DNA from: Nocardioides piscis
GTDB lineage: Bacteria > Actinomycetota > Actinomycetes > Propionibacteriales > Nocardioidaceae
Reading direction: 5' to 3'
DNA length: 64,000 nt
Assembly (NCBI RefSeq): GCF_011300215.1
Contig: NZ_CP049866.1
Coordinates: 2,542,001-2,606,000 of the forward strand
Position numbers and translations under genes: made by a program. Every line of letters starts with the position of its first letter. The first letter of the stretch is position 1. Below the pieces are notes generated by a model. The model saw only the letters and a list, made by a program, of their open reading frames with translations, ran no database searches and had not been told where the DNA came from. Below, piece by piece: positions 28,384 to 37,836 of the stretch.

Positions 28384-29541
28384 ATGGACGTGCTGACGAG
28401 CGTGAGAGACCTGCTGCCCGGCATCCGGGCGCGCGCCGCCGAGGCCGAGGAGCAGCGGACGGTCCCCGACACGACGATGAAGGAGCTCGTCGAGGCCGGT
28501 GTCTTCCGCATGCTCCAGCCGCGGCGCTACGGCGGGCTGGAGACGCACCCGGTCCGGTTCTACGAGGTGGTCCGCGCACTCTCGGGAGCGTGCGGCTCGA
28601 CCGGCTGGGTCGCCTCGATCCTGGGTGTCCACCCGTGGCACGTGGCGTTGTTCGACGAGGCCGCGCAGGACGACGTGTGGGCCGACTCGCCCGACCACCT
28701 GGTGTCATCGTCATATGCCCCCATGGGCCGGCTGAGCGCGGACGGCGACCGGCACCGCCTCACCGGCCGGTGGAGCTTCTCCTCCGGTTGCGACCACGCC
28801 GACTGGGCCCTGCTCGGGGCCCTGGTGCCCGGCGCCAGGGCGAAGCCCGAGTTCGTGACCGTCCTCGTCCCGCGTCGCGACTTCACCGTCGTCGACGTCT
28901 GGGACCCGGTCGGTCTCCGGGGCACGGGCAGCAACGACGTCGTGGTCGAGGACGTGTCGGTGCCTGCCCACCGGGTCCTGAGCAACGCCGAGCACGCCCG
29001 TCTCACCGGTCCCGGGCAGGCGGTCAACACCGGCCCGCTCTATCGGTTGCCGTTCGGCGCGGTCTTCACGACCACGGTCACCTCGCCGGTCGTGGGGGCG
29101 GTCGCCGGCTGTCTCGACACCTATGTCGACGCGATGCGTGACCGCACCCGCGACAGCCTGGGCGGGGGCCGGTTCGCCGAGGACCAGTTCGCCCAGGTCG
29201 CAGTCGCGCGTGCGGCGTCCGAGATCGATGCGGCCGTCCTCCAGCTGGACCGCAACATCTGTGAGCTCTATGACCACGCACAGGCTGGTCGCGAGCTGCC
29301 CATGGAGCTGCGGCTGCGGACGCGCCGCGACCAGGTGCGGGGGACCGAACGGGCGCTTGAGGCGATCGACGCCCTGTTCAAGACCGCCGGAGGGAGCTCG
29401 CTGCGGCGCGGCAACCCGATCGAGCGCGCCTGGCGTGACGCCCACGCCGGCTCGGTCCACGTGGCCAACGACGTCGAGCGTGCGCTCGCGATGTATGGCC
29501 GCGGCCGGTTCGGGTTCCCGGTCGAGGACAACCTCGTCTAG
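28384..29541 (+). CDS. hsaA: 3-HSA monooxygenase oxygenase subunit HsaA-like
   Basis: Flavin-dependent monooxygenase of 385 residues with the acyl-CoA dehydrogenase fold (group D). HsaA hydroxylates the aromatised A ring of 3-hydroxy-9,10-secoandrosta-1,3,5(10)-triene-9,17-dione. The order of blocks (QPRRYGGLE, GACGSTGWVASI, GRWSFSSGCDHADWALLGA, WDPVGLRGTGSNDVVVEDV, and a late LFKTAGGSSLRRGNPIERAWRDAH) matches the family. The start follows six bases after a -10-like CATCCT, so the mRNA may be leaderless. The reductase HsaB and the ring-cleaving HsaC/HsaD are not here. Confidence 0.82.
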   Translation: MDVLTSVRDLLPGIRARAAEAEEQRTVPDTTMKELVEAGVFRMLQPRRYGGLETHPVRFYEVVRALSGACGSTGWVASILGVHPWHVALFDEAAQDDVWADSPDHLVSSSYAPMGRLSADGDRHRLTGRWSFSSGCDHADWALLGALVPGARAKPEFVTVLVPRRDFTVVDVWDPVGLRGTGSNDVVVEDVSVPAHRVLSNAEHARLTGPGQAVNTGPLYRLPFGAVFTTTVTSPVVGAVAGCLDTYVDAMRDRTRDSLGGGRFAEDQFAQVAVARAASEIDAAVLQLDRNICELYDHAQAGRELPMELRLRTRRDQVRGTERALEAIDALFKTAGGSSLRRGNPIERAWRDAHAGSVHVANDVERALAMYGRGRFGFPVEDNLV

Positions 29542-29547
29542 CTGTCC

Positions 29548-31068
29548 TCAGTCGCGCGAGGCGGCGAGGTGGGTGATCGCCCGCGAGGCGAAGACCATCC
29601 CGCTGCCGATCGGGATGCCGGGGCCGGGATAGCAGGACCCGGTCCACGAGGCGCTGGTGTTGCCGGCGGCATACAAGCCGGCGATGGGCGAGCCGTCGGC
29701 CCGCAGGACGCGGCTGTCGACGTCCGTGACCACCCCGCCCTTCGTGCCGAGGTCCGCCAGCACCAGTCGGGCGGCCACGAACGGCGGCTGGTCGATCGGC
29801 ACGAGCACGGGGTCGGCGAAGTGCCGGTCGAACTCGTCCTCGCCGCGACCGAAGTCCTCGTCGCGACCGTTCTGCGCGAAGGCGTTGAACCGCTGCACCG
29901 TCGCCTCCAGGTGCGCGGCCGGCAGGCCCACGAGCTCGGCGAGCTCGGCGAGCGTCTCGGCCTGCACCCAGGTGCCGGCCGCCAGGTGGTCGGCGGTGGG
30001 GACGCCGGGGATGACGAAGGCCGGGAACTCACCGGCGGTCCGGGCGTCGAAGATCGCGTAGGACGGGAGGCGGGCCGGGTCCGCCGCCATCTGGCGGCCG
30101 AGCTGGTCATAGGGGAGCGACTCGTTGGCATACCGGTGTCCGTCCTGGTCGACGACCACCGCACCCCGGAAGCCGACCGCGAAGGCGGCCCCGCCGTCGG
30201 GTGTGGCGACGCCGGGTGCCCACCAGGCCTGGTCCATCAGGTCTGTGGCTGCACCGACTGCGACCGCGGCCAGCGCCGCGCCGCCCGTGTTGGATCCGGA
30301 CGGGGCCATCGACCACGCCGAGTCACCGGGCACGCCGTGCTGGGTGCGCATCTGGTGGCTGCGCTCGAAGCCGCCGGCAGCGAGAAGCACGCCGAGGCGG
30401 GCTCGGATCCTCGCCGGACCCTGGTCCGTCATGGCGACCACGCCGACGGCGCGACCCGCCTCGTCGGTGACGATCTCCTCGACCGCGTGGCCGGTGCGCA
30501 CGGCCCCGTGGCCGGTCCGGTCGAGGGCGAGGAGGAGCCGGCCGATCAGGGCGCGGCCCGCCGACAGGGGACCACGGGGGTGGCCCTTGCCGAGCCGGTC
30601 TCGTTCGACGGCAGGTCGGACGAGCGTGACCAGGTCGCCCAGCTCGTCGGCGGGAAGGTCGATCGGCACGAACGAGCGGCCCTGCGGCACTCGCCCCGGG
30701 AGGTCGAAGTAGTCGGGGAACGCGCGCCAGACGAACTGGATGGCCGGGTCGGCCTCGAGCGCCGCCACGAGTCCGGGTGCGGTCGCCAGGAACGCTTCTC
30801 GCTTGTCCGCGTCGCGCTCGCCCAGCAGCGCTCGCAGGTAGGCGCGGGCCGACTCGACCGAGTCGGAACTGCCGGCTCGCCGTTGCACGTCGCTGCCGGG
30901 CAACCAGCAGGCTGCCCCGGAATAGGCCGACGTCCCGCCGAGCAGCTCGGTCTTCTCGAGCACCACGGTCGACAGACCGCCGCGGGCGGCCTGCCAGGCA
31001 CCAGCCATGGCGGCAGCGCCGCTCCCCACGACGACGACGTCGTGCTCCTCGTCCCACCTCATGGGCAT
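29548..31068 (-). CDS. kstD: 3-ketosteroid delta1-dehydrogenase-like flavoprotein
   Basis: FAD-dependent dehydrogenase of 506 residues from ATG 31068 after GGAGGG. GSGAAA near residues 15-20 starts the Rossmann loop, followed by an EKTELLGGTSAYSG stretch. Near the C-terminus, YPGPG (Tyr480, Gly484) matches the Tyr-x-x-x-Gly pair that polarises the C3 ketone in KstD. It would introduce the 1(2) double bond of ring A. A delta4-(5-alpha) dehydrogenase of the same superfamily remains possible. It is divergent from a TetR gene. Confidence 0.78.
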   Translation of the reverse strand: MPMRWDEEHDVVVVGSGAAAMAGAWQAARGGLSTVVLEKTELLGGTSAYSGAACWLPGSDVQRRAGSSDSVESARAYLRALLGERDADKREAFLATAPGLVAALEADPAIQFVWRAFPDYFDLPGRVPQGRSFVPIDLPADELGDLVTLVRPAVERDRLGKGHPRGPLSAGRALIGRLLLALDRTGHGAVRTGHAVEEIVTDEAGRAVGVVAMTDQGPARIRARLGVLLAAGGFERSHQMRTQHGVPGDSAWSMAPSGSNTGGAALAAVAVGAATDLMDQAWWAPGVATPDGGAAFAVGFRGAVVVDQDGHRYANESLPYDQLGRQMAADPARLPSYAIFDARTAGEFPAFVIPGVPTADHLAAGTWVQAETLAELAELVGLPAAHLEATVQRFNAFAQNGRDEDFGRGEDEFDRHFADPVLVPIDQPPFVAARLVLADLGTKGGVVTDVDSRVLRADGSPIAGLYAAGNTSASWTGSCYPGPGIPIGSGMVFASRAITHLAASRD

Positions 31069-31142
31069 GTAGGTCCCTCCTCGGGCGCGCGTGCGCGTGC
31101 CGACACACCGAACCGCGCACCGGTCAGGGCTGCGGGGCCGCG

Positions 31143-31157
31143 TCCCACTGACCGGTA
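31143..31157. promoter_or_regulatory. regulon operator between kstD and TetR genes
   Basis: TCCCACTGACCGGTA, matching the consensus at all but the second-last position. The centre is 38 bases from TTCGGT on the kstD side and 39 bases from GATCAT on the TetR side. Both would be weak -10 boxes. Confidence 0.55.
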
Positions 31158-31223
31158 ACTTGGGCGTCGCCAACCCGACGCGACGGGAGATCATCGCTCC
31201 ACACCTGACCGAGGGGAGAAGCT

Positions 31224-31814
31224 GTGCCACGCATCGCCGAGGCCCGGCCGCCGGCGGAGCCGAGCTCTCCGGAGCAGAAGGACCGCTATCGCCGGATCCT
31301 GCGCGCCGCCGCGAAGCACGGCGCCGACAAGGGCCTGGAGCGCATGCAGATGCATGACGTCGCCAAGGACGCAGGCGTCGCGATCGCGACGCTCTATCGC
31401 TACTTCCCCTCCAAGACGCATCTCTTCACCGCGCTCATGGGGGCGCAGGTGGACCGGTTGTCCGACCGGACCGCGGCCTCGCTCAAGGGCGGCGATCCGG
31501 TCGAGGCCGTGACCGACCTGCTGGTGAGCGCCGGTCGCGAGCTGCTCGCGCGGCCACTGCTCGCGCACGCGATGCTCCAGTCCAACAACGCGTCGGTCGC
31601 TGAGTCCGGCAGCGCCGTGACCAGCGTCTTCGGCGACCTCATCCTCTCGACGATGGGGGTCGAGGAGCCGGACGAGCAGCAGCTCCGCCTGGTCAGGATC
31701 GCCGAGGCGGCCTGGTATGGCGTCCTCATCTCGGCGCTCAACCACCACATCACGCCCGAGCAGGCCGAGGACGACACGCGCCTGGCCTGCCAGCGGTTGC
31801 TCGGCGACTTCTGA
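31224..31814 (+). CDS. TetR-family transcriptional regulator (KstR-like)
   Basis: Regulator of 196 residues. The HTH lies at about residues 42-66 (HDVAKDAGVAIATLYRYFPSK), and the RYFPSKxHL ending is like KstR, the repressor of cholesterol genes. The C-terminal ligand domain is generic. GTG start follows GGGGAGAA. Its gene lies between kstD and a convergent CoA ligase, which suggests control of this locus. The KstR operator consensus with TAGAAC half-sites was not seen upstream, and the 15-bp site seen here sits near -50, an odd place for a TetR repressor. Confidence 0.75.
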   Translation: MPRIAEARPPAEPSSPEQKDRYRRILRAAAKHGADKGLERMQMHDVAKDAGVAIATLYRYFPSKTHLFTALMGAQVDRLSDRTAASLKGGDPVEAVTDLLVSAGRELLARPLLAHAMLQSNNASVAESGSAVTSVFGDLILSTMGVEEPDEQQLRLVRIAEAAWYGVLISALNHHITPEQAEDDTRLACQRLLGDF

Positions 31815-31844
31815 CCCGCGGACCCCGGTGGCCCGGACCGTCGG

Positions 31845-33494
31845 TCAGGGTTTCACTGCTGCCCGCACCACCTTGCCGGTGGCGTTGCGCGGCAGCGGCT
31901 GGCTGCTGAATCGCCAGTGGGTGGGGACCTTGTAGTAGGCGAGCTCGGCGGCGGCATACGAGGCCAGCTCGTCCTCCAGGCCGGCTGCACCGGCGGCGCC
32001 CTCGGCCGGGACGACGACGACGGCGACCTCCTGACCCAGGTCGGGGTGGTCGATCCCCATCACGAGGCACTCCACGACGTCGGGGTGCTCGGTGAGGACG
32101 GCCTCGATCTCGGCGGGATAGACGTTCTCCCCGCCACGGATGATCAGGTCCGAGCGGCGGCTGGAGAGGCTGATCCGCCCCTGCTCGTCGCGGGTGCCGA
32201 TGTCGCCCGTGTGCAGCCAGCGGTCGCCACGGAACGCGGCCCGGGTGGCCTTCTCGTCGCCCCAGTAGCCCAGCATGTTGAAGGCGGAACGGACGCAGAT
32301 CTCGCCCTCCACACCGACAGGGGCCAGCCGGTCGTCGGCGTCGCGGACCTCGAGCTCGACGCCGATGATCGGACGGCCCAGGGTGCCGGGGGACTCGGCG
32401 AGGTCCATCGGGGTGGCGACGGCCACCGCCGTGCACGACTCGGTCAGGCCATAGCTGTCGACCAGCGAGGACGCGAACGGCAGCCCGGACCTCAGCCGCT
32501 CCTTGAACTGGACCGAGGACGGGGCCGACGCCAGGGCGAAGGCGCTCAGCGACGAGGTGTCGTAGGCCGACAGGTCGTGCTCGAGGAGACGGCTCGCCAT
32601 GGTCGGCACCGCGCCCCAGTTGGTGACCCGCTCCGCCTCGACGAGACGCATCACGCGGTCGACGTCGAAGGCGCCCTCGTGGAGAGCGATCTTGCTGCCC
32701 GTCGCCAGCCGCGGCACCGCGAGGTTGTGGAGGGAGGCGATGTGGAAAAGGGGAAGGGCCAGGAGGTAGGACCGGTCGCGTGGGTCGGTGGGGTCGCCGA
32801 AGGCTGCGAGGATCGCGTCGTTGAGGCGGTGGTATTCCACGACCGAGCACAGGTTGCGGTGGCTGTGGGTCGCGCCCTTGGGGCGACCGGACGTGCCGCT
32901 GGTGTAGAGGATGACCGCCGGGTCGTCCTCGGCAACGTCCGCCTGCGGCAGCGGCGCGTCGGGGTGCAGCGACCCGAGGCGTGGGAGGTCGTCCTCGACG
33001 GTGAGCACGCGCACGCCGGAGTCGCGCAGTGCAGCCGCCCGCTTGGCGTCCGCCACGACGAGCGCGGGCTGCGCGTGCTCGAGGCCGTAGGCCAGCTCCC
33101 GGGGGGACCACCAGGCGTTGAAGCCGACCGAGATGGCGCCGATCGAGACGGTGGCCCAGAAGGCGGCGATCCACTCGGGCGAGTTGGCTGCCGCGATCGC
33201 GACCCGGTCACCGGGCTTGATGCCGTAGGTCGAGCGCAGCTCCTCGGCGAGCGAGGCGACGAGCCGGCCGTGCTCGGCGAAGGTGATCCGGCGATCGGCG
33301 GTGGCGATGTAGGTGCGGTCACCGTGCTGGACGGACTCCGCGAGGAGCTCGTGCAGCGCGCGGGCGCGCGAGGTGAAGACGGCGACGGGGCTGCCGAGGA
33401 CCTCCTCGCGACCCAGCTCGAAAGGCCCTCCCGGGCCGGTCAGCCCGGCCACGATCTGTTGGGCTGCGAGTCGCGGGTCCACGGTGCTGGTCAT
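31845..33494 (-). CDS. AMP-binding acyl-CoA synthetase
   Basis: CoA ligase of 549 residues with an intact catalytic set: [11 protein letters not shown] (phosphate loop, about 200-210), [15 protein letters not shown] [15 protein letters not shown], and RNATGKVVR with the catalytic Lys near the end. It is less like FadD17/FadD19 than the two other ligases and more like a medium/long-chain or aryl ligase. Possible jobs are activation of the side chain or of ring-degradation acids. It is divergent from an SDR gene across the operator at 33538. Confidence 0.78.
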   Translation of the reverse strand: MTSTVDPRLAAQQIVAGLTGPGGPFELGREEVLGSPVAVFTSRARALHELLAESVQHGDRTYIATADRRITFAEHGRLVASLAEELRSTYGIKPGDRVAIAAANSPEWIAAFWATVSIGAISVGFNAWWSPRELAYGLEHAQPALVVADAKRAAALRDSGVRVLTVEDDLPRLGSLHPDAPLPQADVAEDDPAVILYTSGTSGRPKGATHSHRNLCSVVEYHRLNDAILAAFGDPTDPRDRSYLLALPLFHIASLHNLAVPRLATGSKIALHEGAFDVDRVMRLVEAERVTNWGAVPTMASRLLEHDLSAYDTSSLSAFALASAPSSVQFKERLRSGLPFASSLVDSYGLTESCTAVAVATPMDLAESPGTLGRPIIGVELEVRDADDRLAPVGVEGEICVRSAFNMLGYWGDEKATRAAFRGDRWLHTGDIGTRDEQGRISLSSRRSDLIIRGGENVYPAEIEAVLTEHPDVVECLVMGIDHPDLGQEVAVVVVPAEGAAGAAGLEDELASYAAAELAYYKVPTHWRFSSQPLPRNATGKVVRAAVKP

Positions 33495-33537
33495 GGTCCC
33501 ACTCTCCCCCAGGGGGTTGACGGTCGCACGCGCCCGG

Positions 33538-33552
33538 TTCCATTCACCGGGA
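33538..33552. promoter_or_regulatory. regulon operator between CoA ligase and SDR genes
   Basis: TTCCATTCACCGGGA within a longer imperfect palindrome (GGTTCC...GGGACC). The centre is 38 bases before GACGAT on the SDR side and 39 bases from GAGAGT on the ligase side. Confidence 0.5.
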
Positions 33553-33617
33553 CCGGCGACCGGGTCCCTGCGACGGGGCCTCGACGATGGTCGCTCCGAC
33601 GTCGAGGAGGCACGACC

Positions 33618-34379
33618 ATGGGTTCGCTGCAGGGGCAGGTCGCGATCGTCACCGGCGCGGGCCAGGGCGTCGGGCAGGGCATCGCGCTCGCGCTGGCCGC
33701 CGAGGGGGTCGACGTGGCGGTGCTGGGCCGCACCCGGGCCAAGCTCGAGACGACGTGCGGGCTGGTGCGGGCCAGAGGATCGAAGGCGGAGCTCTTCGAG
33801 GTCGACGTCGCCGACCTGGACGCGATCCCAGACGTCGTGGACCAGGTCGTCGCCACGTTCGGTGGCGTCGACATCCTCGTCAACAACGCCTACTCCGGCG
33901 CCTACGGCCCACTGCTCGAGCTGAGCGACGACGCCTTCCGGCGTGGCTTCGTGTCGGGACCGTTCGCGGCCTTCGCCTTCATGAAGGCCTGCCACCCGAG
34001 CATGCAGGCACGCGGAGGCGGCAACATCGTCAACCTGGTCACCTCGGCGATGGTCCGCTGGGACCCGAGCACCTATGGCCCCTACGCAGCGTCCAAACAG
34101 GCGTTGCGCTCGCTCACGCGTACGGCGGCGGTGGAGTGGGCCGCCGACGGGATCCGGGCCAACAACATCGCGCCGCACGCGCTGTCGCCCGGGCTGAAGT
34201 GGTGGACGGAGAACAACCCGGAGGAGGCGGCCGAGTTCGTCGCCACCATCCCGATGCGTCGCATCGGCGAGCCCGAGGCCGACATCGGCCGTGCCGTGGT
34301 CGCCCTGTGCGGCAGCGACCTGCGCTACCTCACCGGAGCCACGCTGCCGCTGGACGGCGGCCAGGCGTTCTTCGGCTGA
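33618..34379 (+). CDS. SDR-family oxidoreductase
   Basis: Classical SDR of 253 residues: GAGQGVG cofactor loop, NNAY in place of NNAG, triad Tyr/Lys in YAASK, and C-terminal [15 protein letters not shown]. Its position suggests a hydroxysteroid dehydrogenase of the locus. GAGGAGG lies upstream of the ATG. The next gene (TauE/SafE-like) starts 20 bases after its stop and is likely co-transcribed. Confidence 0.78.
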   Translation: MGSLQGQVAIVTGAGQGVGQGIALALAAEGVDVAVLGRTRAKLETTCGLVRARGSKAELFEVDVADLDAIPDVVDQVVATFGGVDILVNNAYSGAYGPLLELSDDAFRRGFVSGPFAAFAFMKACHPSMQARGGGNIVNLVTSAMVRWDPSTYGPYAASKQALRSLTRTAAVEWAADGIRANNIAPHALSPGLKWWTENNPEEAAEFVATIPMRRIGEPEADIGRAVVALCGSDLRYLTGATLPLDGGQAFFG

Positions 34380-34398
34380 CGCGTGCTATGACCTTCGC

Positions 34399-35118
34399 GT
34401 GACCGACCTGTTGCTGCTCGCCGTGGTGGCCACGGCCGTGTTCGTGCTGGCCGCGCTGGCGCAGGCGATCACCGGCTTCGGGTCGGCGCTCGTCGCCGTA
34501 CCCCTGCTGACCCTGGTCGTCGAGCCGGTCGCCGCCGTCGTGGCGGCGACCGCCGTCAGCCTGGTGCTCACCAGCGGAGCCGCGTGGCAGGAACGGCGGT
34601 TCGTCGACCGCGACGCGGCCACGACCCTCGTGTGGACCGGTGTCCTCGGGATGCCCGTCGGCCTGCTCGTGCTCGGCATCGTCGACGAGGAGCGCCTCCA
34701 GGCCTGGATCGCCGTCGTGCTGCTGGCACTGGTCGTGCTGGTGGCGTTCGGGGTCCGCACAGGCACCCGTAGCCTGCCCGTCGCCGGCGTGGTCAGCGGT
34801 GCGCTGCTCACCTCGACCGGGATGAACGGGCCGCCGTTGGTGATGGCCCTGGTCGACCGGGAGCCGCGCCGCTACCGCGCGACCCTGCAGGCAGTGTTCG
34901 CCGCCCAGGACGTCGTCGCGGTCGCGGCGTTCCTCGCCCTGGGGCACGTGAGCCTCGAGGCAGCCGTCCTCACTGCCGGTGGGATCCTCGGGTTGCCCCT
35001 CGGGTGGCGGGTGGGTGACGTGCTGTTCCACCGGGTGTCGCCCGCCCGATTGCGGCCGCTCGTCATCGGGGGCCTGGTCCTCACCGCGGTGTCCATGCTG
35101 GTCGGCGCGGTCACCTGA
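34399..35118 (+). CDS. TauE/SafE-family membrane permease
   Basis: Integral membrane protein of 239 residues with about seven to eight hydrophobic spans and the repeated Gly-rich TauE/SafE pattern (AQAITGFGSALVAVPLL near residues 17-33 and a second copy in the C-terminal half). Family members export sulfite, sulfoacetate or other small anions. Next to an ABC importer and an amidase, export of a sulfonate released from a conjugate is conceivable but not shown. GTG start at 34399 is the best fit to the first span. Confidence 0.75.
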   Translation: MTDLLLLAVVATAVFVLAALAQAITGFGSALVAVPLLTLVVEPVAAVVAATAVSLVLTSGAAWQERRFVDRDAATTLVWTGVLGMPVGLLVLGIVDEERLQAWIAVVLLALVVLVAFGVRTGTRSLPVAGVVSGALLTSTGMNGPPLVMALVDREPRRYRATLQAVFAAQDVVAVAAFLALGHVSLEAAVLTAGGILGLPLGWRVGDVLFHRVSPARLRPLVIGGLVLTAVSMLVGAVT

Positions 35119-35135
35119 CCCCTCCCCAGCGCCCC

Positions 35136-35150
35136 TCCCGATGACCGGGA
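35136..35150. promoter_or_regulatory. regulon operator upstream of ABC substrate-binding gene
   Basis: TCCCGATGACCGGGA, with perfect TCCCG/CGGGA arms. The centre is 38 bases before TAGCGT (35181-35186), which ends seven bases before the ATG, so the transcript is probably leaderless. Confidence 0.6.
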
Positions 35151-35193
35151 ACGCCACCACGGCATCACGCTGCGGACCCCTAGCGTCCGGTCC

Positions 35194-36798
35194 ATGACTC
35201 CTCCTCGTACCCCTCGAACCGCGTTCGCCCTGGTCGTCGCCCTGGCCCTGGTCACGTCGTCGTGCGCCTCGTCCGACGATGCCGAGAAGAAGGCAGGCGG
35301 CCCGACGGTCGGTGCCTTCGCTCCTGGCCTGGTGAACGTTCCCGAGGACGCCGAGGCGGTCGACGGCGGCACCATCACGCTCGGCTCCTATGCCGAGCCG
35401 CTCGAGCTCGATCCGGTCAAGACCATCGTCGCCGGCACGACCGGCGGCACCGAGATGGCGGCCGTGTATGACGTGCTCATGCGCTGGGACGAGGAGGAGC
35501 AGGCCGTCGTCCCGCAGCTGGCCGAGTCACTGACGCCGAACGAGGACCACACCACGTGGGAGCTCACGCTGCGTCCCGACGTGACGTTCAGCGACGGCAC
35601 GACGCTGGGCGCCGAGGCGGTGCGGTGGAGCATCGACCGATATCTCGAGCAGGGCGGGCACGACGCCGCTGTCTGGTCGCACAACGTCACCGACATGCAG
35701 GTCACCGGCGACCTGACCTTGGAGCTCACCCTCGAGCGGCCGTGGCCGAGCTTCGACTCGCTGTTCACCACCGGGATCGGCATGGTCGTCGCGAAGGGCA
35801 GCGACGCAGGGGAGCAGTTCCGGCCCATCGGCGCCGGGCCCTTCGTCTTCGAGGACCGGACGCCCCAGGAGCGGATGACCTTCACGACAAACCCCGACTA
35901 CTTCGACGGCAAGCCCGCCCTCGACACTCTCGAGTTCGTCTACATCGTCGACCCGAACGCGCTGTGGGACACCTTCGGCCAGGGCGACGTCTCGATGGCG
36001 ATCATGCGCGACCCGATCCTGGTCGAGGAGGCGCTGAGCGAGGAGACCCCGGGCTACCTCCAGATGGTCGGAGCGGGCGTCACGGGTCTCATCAACTCCA
36101 AGGAGGGCTACCCCGGCAGTGACGTGCGCGTGCGGCAGGCCATCCAGATGGCCGTCGACCCCGAGCTCGTCAACGAGCGCGCCAACGGCGGGGCCGGAGT
36201 GGTCTCGTCCTCGCTCTTCCCCGAGACGTCACGCTTCCACCAGGACGGCGTGGAGGGGCTGCCGCACGACCCCGAGGAGGCACGCAAGCTCGTCCAGGCC
36301 GCGAAGGCGGACGGGTTCGACGGCAAGATCACCTATCTGCAGGGCAGCTCACCGCAGCAGCGGGACATCGGCCTGGCGGTCAAGGCACAGCTCGACGCCG
36401 TGGGCTTCGAGGCCGAGGCGGAGTTCCTCCCCTCGATCACCGACCTCATCACCAGGGTCGTCGTGGACGGCGACTACGACATGTCGACGTGGGCGCTGAG
36501 CTGGCGCGACTCGGCGCCGTACGCCCGGATGTTCGGCATCAACCACTCCGAGGGCGGCACGGGGTACGGCACCGTGAGCTCGCCCGAGATGGACCAGCTG
36601 ATCGAGGACTTCCAGGCAGCAGCGACCGACGAGGCTCAGCTGGCTGCGGCGGAGGCACTCCAGACCGGGTGGAACGAGCTGGTGCCTGCCATGGTGCTGG
36701 GGCCGACGGCCGAGCTCGTGGTGTGGCAGCCGGAGGTCGGCGGCGTGCAGACCAACAGCAACACCATGGTGCTGCTCGACGACGCGTGGGCCTCGTGA
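35194..36798 (+). CDS. ABC transporter substrate-binding lipoprotein (family 5)
   Basis: Extracytoplasmic solute-binding protein of 534 residues, SBP_bac_5 (peptide/nickel) type. The N-terminus is a signal peptide ending in TSSCASS, a loose lipobox with Cys as the lipid site. The DVTFSDGT and (P)IGAGPF-like family blocks are clear. It starts a transport operon with two permeases, two ATPases and an amidase downstream, although a second operator and promoter lie between it and the permease. The substrate is unknown. The locus suggests a steroid conjugate or degradation product. Confidence 0.85.
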   Translation: MTPPRTPRTAFALVVALALVTSSCASSDDAEKKAGGPTVGAFAPGLVNVPEDAEAVDGGTITLGSYAEPLELDPVKTIVAGTTGGTEMAAVYDVLMRWDEEEQAVVPQLAESLTPNEDHTTWELTLRPDVTFSDGTTLGAEAVRWSIDRYLEQGGHDAAVWSHNVTDMQVTGDLTLELTLERPWPSFDSLFTTGIGMVVAKGSDAGEQFRPIGAGPFVFEDRTPQERMTFTTNPDYFDGKPALDTLEFVYIVDPNALWDTFGQGDVSMAIMRDPILVEEALSEETPGYLQMVGAGVTGLINSKEGYPGSDVRVRQAIQMAVDPELVNERANGGAGVVSSSLFPETSRFHQDGVEGLPHDPEEARKLVQAAKADGFDGKITYLQGSSPQQRDIGLAVKAQLDAVGFEAEAEFLPSITDLITRVVVDGDYDMSTWALSWRDSAPYARMFGINHSEGGTGYGTVSSPEMDQLIEDFQAAATDEAQLAAAEALQTGWNELVPAMVLGPTAELVVWQPEVGGVQTNSNTMVLLDDAWAS

Positions 36799-36807
36799 CC
36801 TCGGGCC

Positions 36808-36822
36808 TCCCGCTGAGTGGAA
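36808..36822. promoter_or_regulatory. regulon operator upstream of ABC permease operon
   Basis: TCCCGCTGAGTGGAA. The centre is 38 bases before TAGCCT (36853-36858). An AAGGAG ribosome site then precedes the permease GTG. Confidence 0.6.
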
Positions 36823-36885
36823 CTCGGTGTGTGGCCTGGGTCACCGGCCGCCTAGCCTCGAAGGATCGACCCGGAAGGAGACGCC

Positions 36886-37836
36886 GTGCGTAAGGTCTTG
36901 GTGCGGCTCGGCGAGCTCGTCGCGGTGCTGCTGATCGTGAGCTTCGGCGTGTTCTTGATGGTTGCCCTGATCCCGGGGGACCCCGCCGTCGCGATCCTCG
37001 GCGACGGCAAGCCCCCTGAGCAGTACGACGCCCTGCGGCAGGAGCTGGGTCTGAACGACCCGGTGATCCAGCGTTATCTCGACTGGCTCGCAGGGGCCGT
37101 CCGCGGCGACCTGGGCAGCTCGATCATGCCGCCGCAGACCCCGGTCGCAGAGCGGCTGCTGGCCGCACTGCCGGTCAGCCTGCAGCTGGCTGCGATGGGC
37201 CTGGCGATCGCCCTGGTCATCTCGATCCCGCTGGCCCTGTGGTCGGCCGCACGCCAGGGCGGCCTGGTCGACCGGGTCATCGGCGCCTCCATGTTCGGCC
37301 TGCTGTCGATCCCGTCCTTCCTCGCCGGCCTGCTCCTGATCATGTTCGTCGTCAACGACCAGGGTTGGTTCCCTCGCTCCCAGTGGGTGCGCATCTCCGA
37401 CTCGCTGGCCGGCAACCTCCACCACGCGATCCTGCCGGCCATCGTGATCGCACTCAGCGAGATCGCGCTGTTCACCCGGATCCTGCGCAACGACCTCGTC
37501 GTCACCCTCCAGGAGGACTTCGTGCTGGCTGCGCGCGCCAAGGGACAACCGCCGTGGCGGATCATGGTCGGAGACGCACTGCGGCCCTCGTCGTTCTCGC
37601 TTGTCACCCTCTTCGGCATCAGCACGGGGCGCCTCATCGGCAGCACCGTGATCGTGGAATACCTGTTCGCACTCCCCGGCATGGGCTCCCTGGTCGTCTC
37701 GGGCGCCCAGACGGGCAACTTCCCCGTGGTGCAGGGTGCCGTGCTCGTCACCGCGCTCATCTACGTGGTCGTCAACAGCTGCGTGGACCTCTCCTACGGA
37801 ATCCTCGACCCAAGGACGCGCCGTGTTCATGCCTGA
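36886..37836 (+). CDS. ABC transporter permease (DppB-like)
   Basis: Inner-membrane permease of 316 residues with six hydrophobic spans and an EAA-like loop, ARAKGQPPWRIMVGDALRPS, near residue 213. It is the DppB/OppB member of the family-5 importer. GTG start after AAGGAG. Its last codons overlap the next permease gene. Confidence 0.85.
   Translation: MRKVLVRLGELVAVLLIVSFGVFLMVALIPGDPAVAILGDGKPPEQYDALRQELGLNDPVIQRYLDWLAGAVRGDLGSSIMPPQTPVAERLLAALPVSLQLAAMGLAIALVISIPLALWSAARQGGLVDRVIGASMFGLLSIPSFLAGLLLIMFVVNDQGWFPRSQWVRISDSLAGNLHHAILPAIVIALSEIALFTRILRNDLVVTLQEDFVLAARAKGQPPWRIMVGDALRPSSFSLVTLFGISTGRLIGSTVIVEYLFALPGMGSLVVSGAQTGNFPVVQGAVLVTALIYVVVNSCVDLSYGILDPRTRRVHA

Noticed and set aside
28250..31223. 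Search for KstR-type TAGAAC...GTTCTA sites
   Set aside because: None was found in the kshA/hsaA or kstD/TetR gaps; a different 15-bp palindrome is present instead.
31917..33617. Plus-strand extension of the SDR frame across the CoA ligase
   Set aside because: Only the part from ATG 33618 has SDR homology; the rest is antisense to an intact ligase.
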